From the NCBI GenBank assembly GCA_002315935.1, contig DCII01000070.1:1-31151 (forward strand): a stretch of 31,151 nucleotides of DNA, read 5' to 3'. The notes under the pieces are model-generated. The model had not been told where the DNA came from. It saw only the letters and a list, made by a program, of their open reading frames with translations, and searched no databases. This document shows positions 30,991 through 31,151 of the stretch, in pieces. This DNA comes from Ruminococcaceae bacterium UBA1730 (GTDB lineage Bacteria > Bacillota > Clostridia > Oscillospirales > Acutalibacteraceae). Within the stretch, counting starts at the first letter, position 1, and every line of letters begins with the position of its first letter. The position numbers and the translations under genes were made by a program.

Positions 30991-31074
30991 ATGAGGATTA
31001 GTATTCAATTGTACCGAACGGGAGCCGCAACCCGAACGGTATTGCTCAAAGGAGCATAGCAATACCCCTCCTCA
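30991..31074 (+). ncRNA. Candidate structured RNA (three-way junction)
   Basis: TGAGG (30992-30996) and CCTCA (31070-31074) enclose two hairpins: ACCGAACGGG (31013-31022) with CCCGAACGGT (31031-31040), which has a symmetric AA/AA internal loop, and ATTGCT (31041-31046) with AGCAAT (31058-31063), extendable to GGT/ACC. I match it to no riboswitch class known to me. It could also be an intergenic repeat, since GTATTGCTC-like sequence recurs near 18976 and 20316. Confidence 0.4.
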
Positions 31075-31083
31075 ATTCAACCC

Positions 31084-31123
31084 AAAGCAGAAGAAGGTGC
31101 AGAAATGTGCCTTCTTTTGCTTT
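31084..31123. terminator. Long hairpin with GAAA loop
   Basis: An 18-base stem with a few G-T wobbles (31084-31101 with 31106-31123) capped by GAAA, with T-rich sequence in the 3' arm but no T-run after it. It may end the methyltransferase transcript, or be the expression platform of the preceding structured element. Confidence 0.55.
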
Positions 31124-31134
31124 GACAAATCGAG

Positions 31135-31141
31135 TAGGAGG
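31135..31141 (+). promoter_or_regulatory. Shine-Dalgarno sequence for a gene beyond the right edge
   Basis: TAGGAGG ends ten bases before the window does, so a start codon would fall at or just past the edge. If real, the 140 bases before it are that gene's structured leader. Confidence 0.5.
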
Positions 31142-31151
31142 CTACCCATTA

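Noticed and set aside
30991..31059. A 22-codon frame starting at the ATG at 30991
   Set aside because: No Shine-Dalgarno sequence; the same bases form helices of the candidate structured RNA.
1..31151. CRISPR array, tRNA, rRNA, insertion sequence or prophage
   Set aside because: No regularly spaced direct repeats, no tRNA-like clover or rRNA stretch, and no transposase or integrase frame was seen on reading both strands.

Overview
The window looks like chromosomal DNA from a strictly anaerobic Bacillota of class Clostridia, probably a gut Oscillospirales/Ruminococcus-like organism. This rests on an electron-bifurcating [FeFe]-hydrogenase operon with a sensory hydrogenase, strong AGGAGG-type Shine-Dalgarno sites with some TTG and GTG starts, lipoproteins with short Clostridia-type signal peptides, an ECF-type ThiT under a TPP riboswitch, and sigma-A promoters, several with an extended -10. 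The genus is inference. There are 29 complete protein genes, one partial gene at the left edge, and no rRNA, tRNA, CRISPR array, phage or transposase gene that I can see.

Layout, left to right. 1-94 (-): start of an unidentified gene. 285-2961 (+): PHP-domain phosphoesterase, VOC-fold protein and class I aminotransferase, a likely three-gene operon. 3024-6745 (-): a two-gene ABC exporter followed by an AraC-type regulator that carries both a GyrI-like and a TipAS-like ligand domain, suggesting a drug-sensing and export locus. 6965-10813 (+): an Fe(III)/phosphonate-type ABC importer (lipoprotein receptor, ATPase, fused double permease). 10876-13641 (-): FucO-type lactaldehyde reductase, PduL phosphotransacylase and a lipoprotein. 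13740-16338 (-): an orphan NitT/TauT-like binding lipoprotein and a fusion of a TVP38/DedA-like membrane domain to a nucleoside hydrolase domain. 16502-18667 (+): a radical SAM/SPASM protein whose stop codon lies only a few bases from a TPP riboswitch and its terminator, then ThiT. 18696-19300: about 600 bp without genes, packed with palindromic intergenic repeats. 19381-21072 (-): a secreted protein with two zinc-finger-like motifs and a DUF554 membrane protein.

21225-29428 (-) is the main system: a ten-gene operon with many gene overlaps. Its order is NuoE-like HydC, DRTGG protein, RsbW-like ATPase, HydS-type sensory [FeFe]-hydrogenase, second DRTGG protein, PHP phosphoesterase, second GHKL ATPase, HndB-like 2Fe-2S protein, NuoF-like HydB, and catalytic HydA. 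The outer genes make the NADH/ferredoxin-dependent bifurcating hydrogenase. The six inner genes look like a redox or H2-responsive signalling module with no classical histidine phosphotransfer domain. A consensus promoter stands upstream and a UUCG-loop terminator ends the operon.

29711-30934 (+) encodes an RlmI-like rRNA methyltransferase whose promoter holds an inverted repeat centred on the -35 box. The last 160 bp contain a candidate three-way-junction RNA, a long hairpin and a Shine-Dalgarno sequence aimed at a gene just beyond the right edge.

I find the following most worth following up: the inner signalling module of the hydrogenase operon, the membrane-nucleoside hydrolase fusion, the secreted zinc-finger protein, the three-domain AraC regulator, and the structured leader at the right edge.
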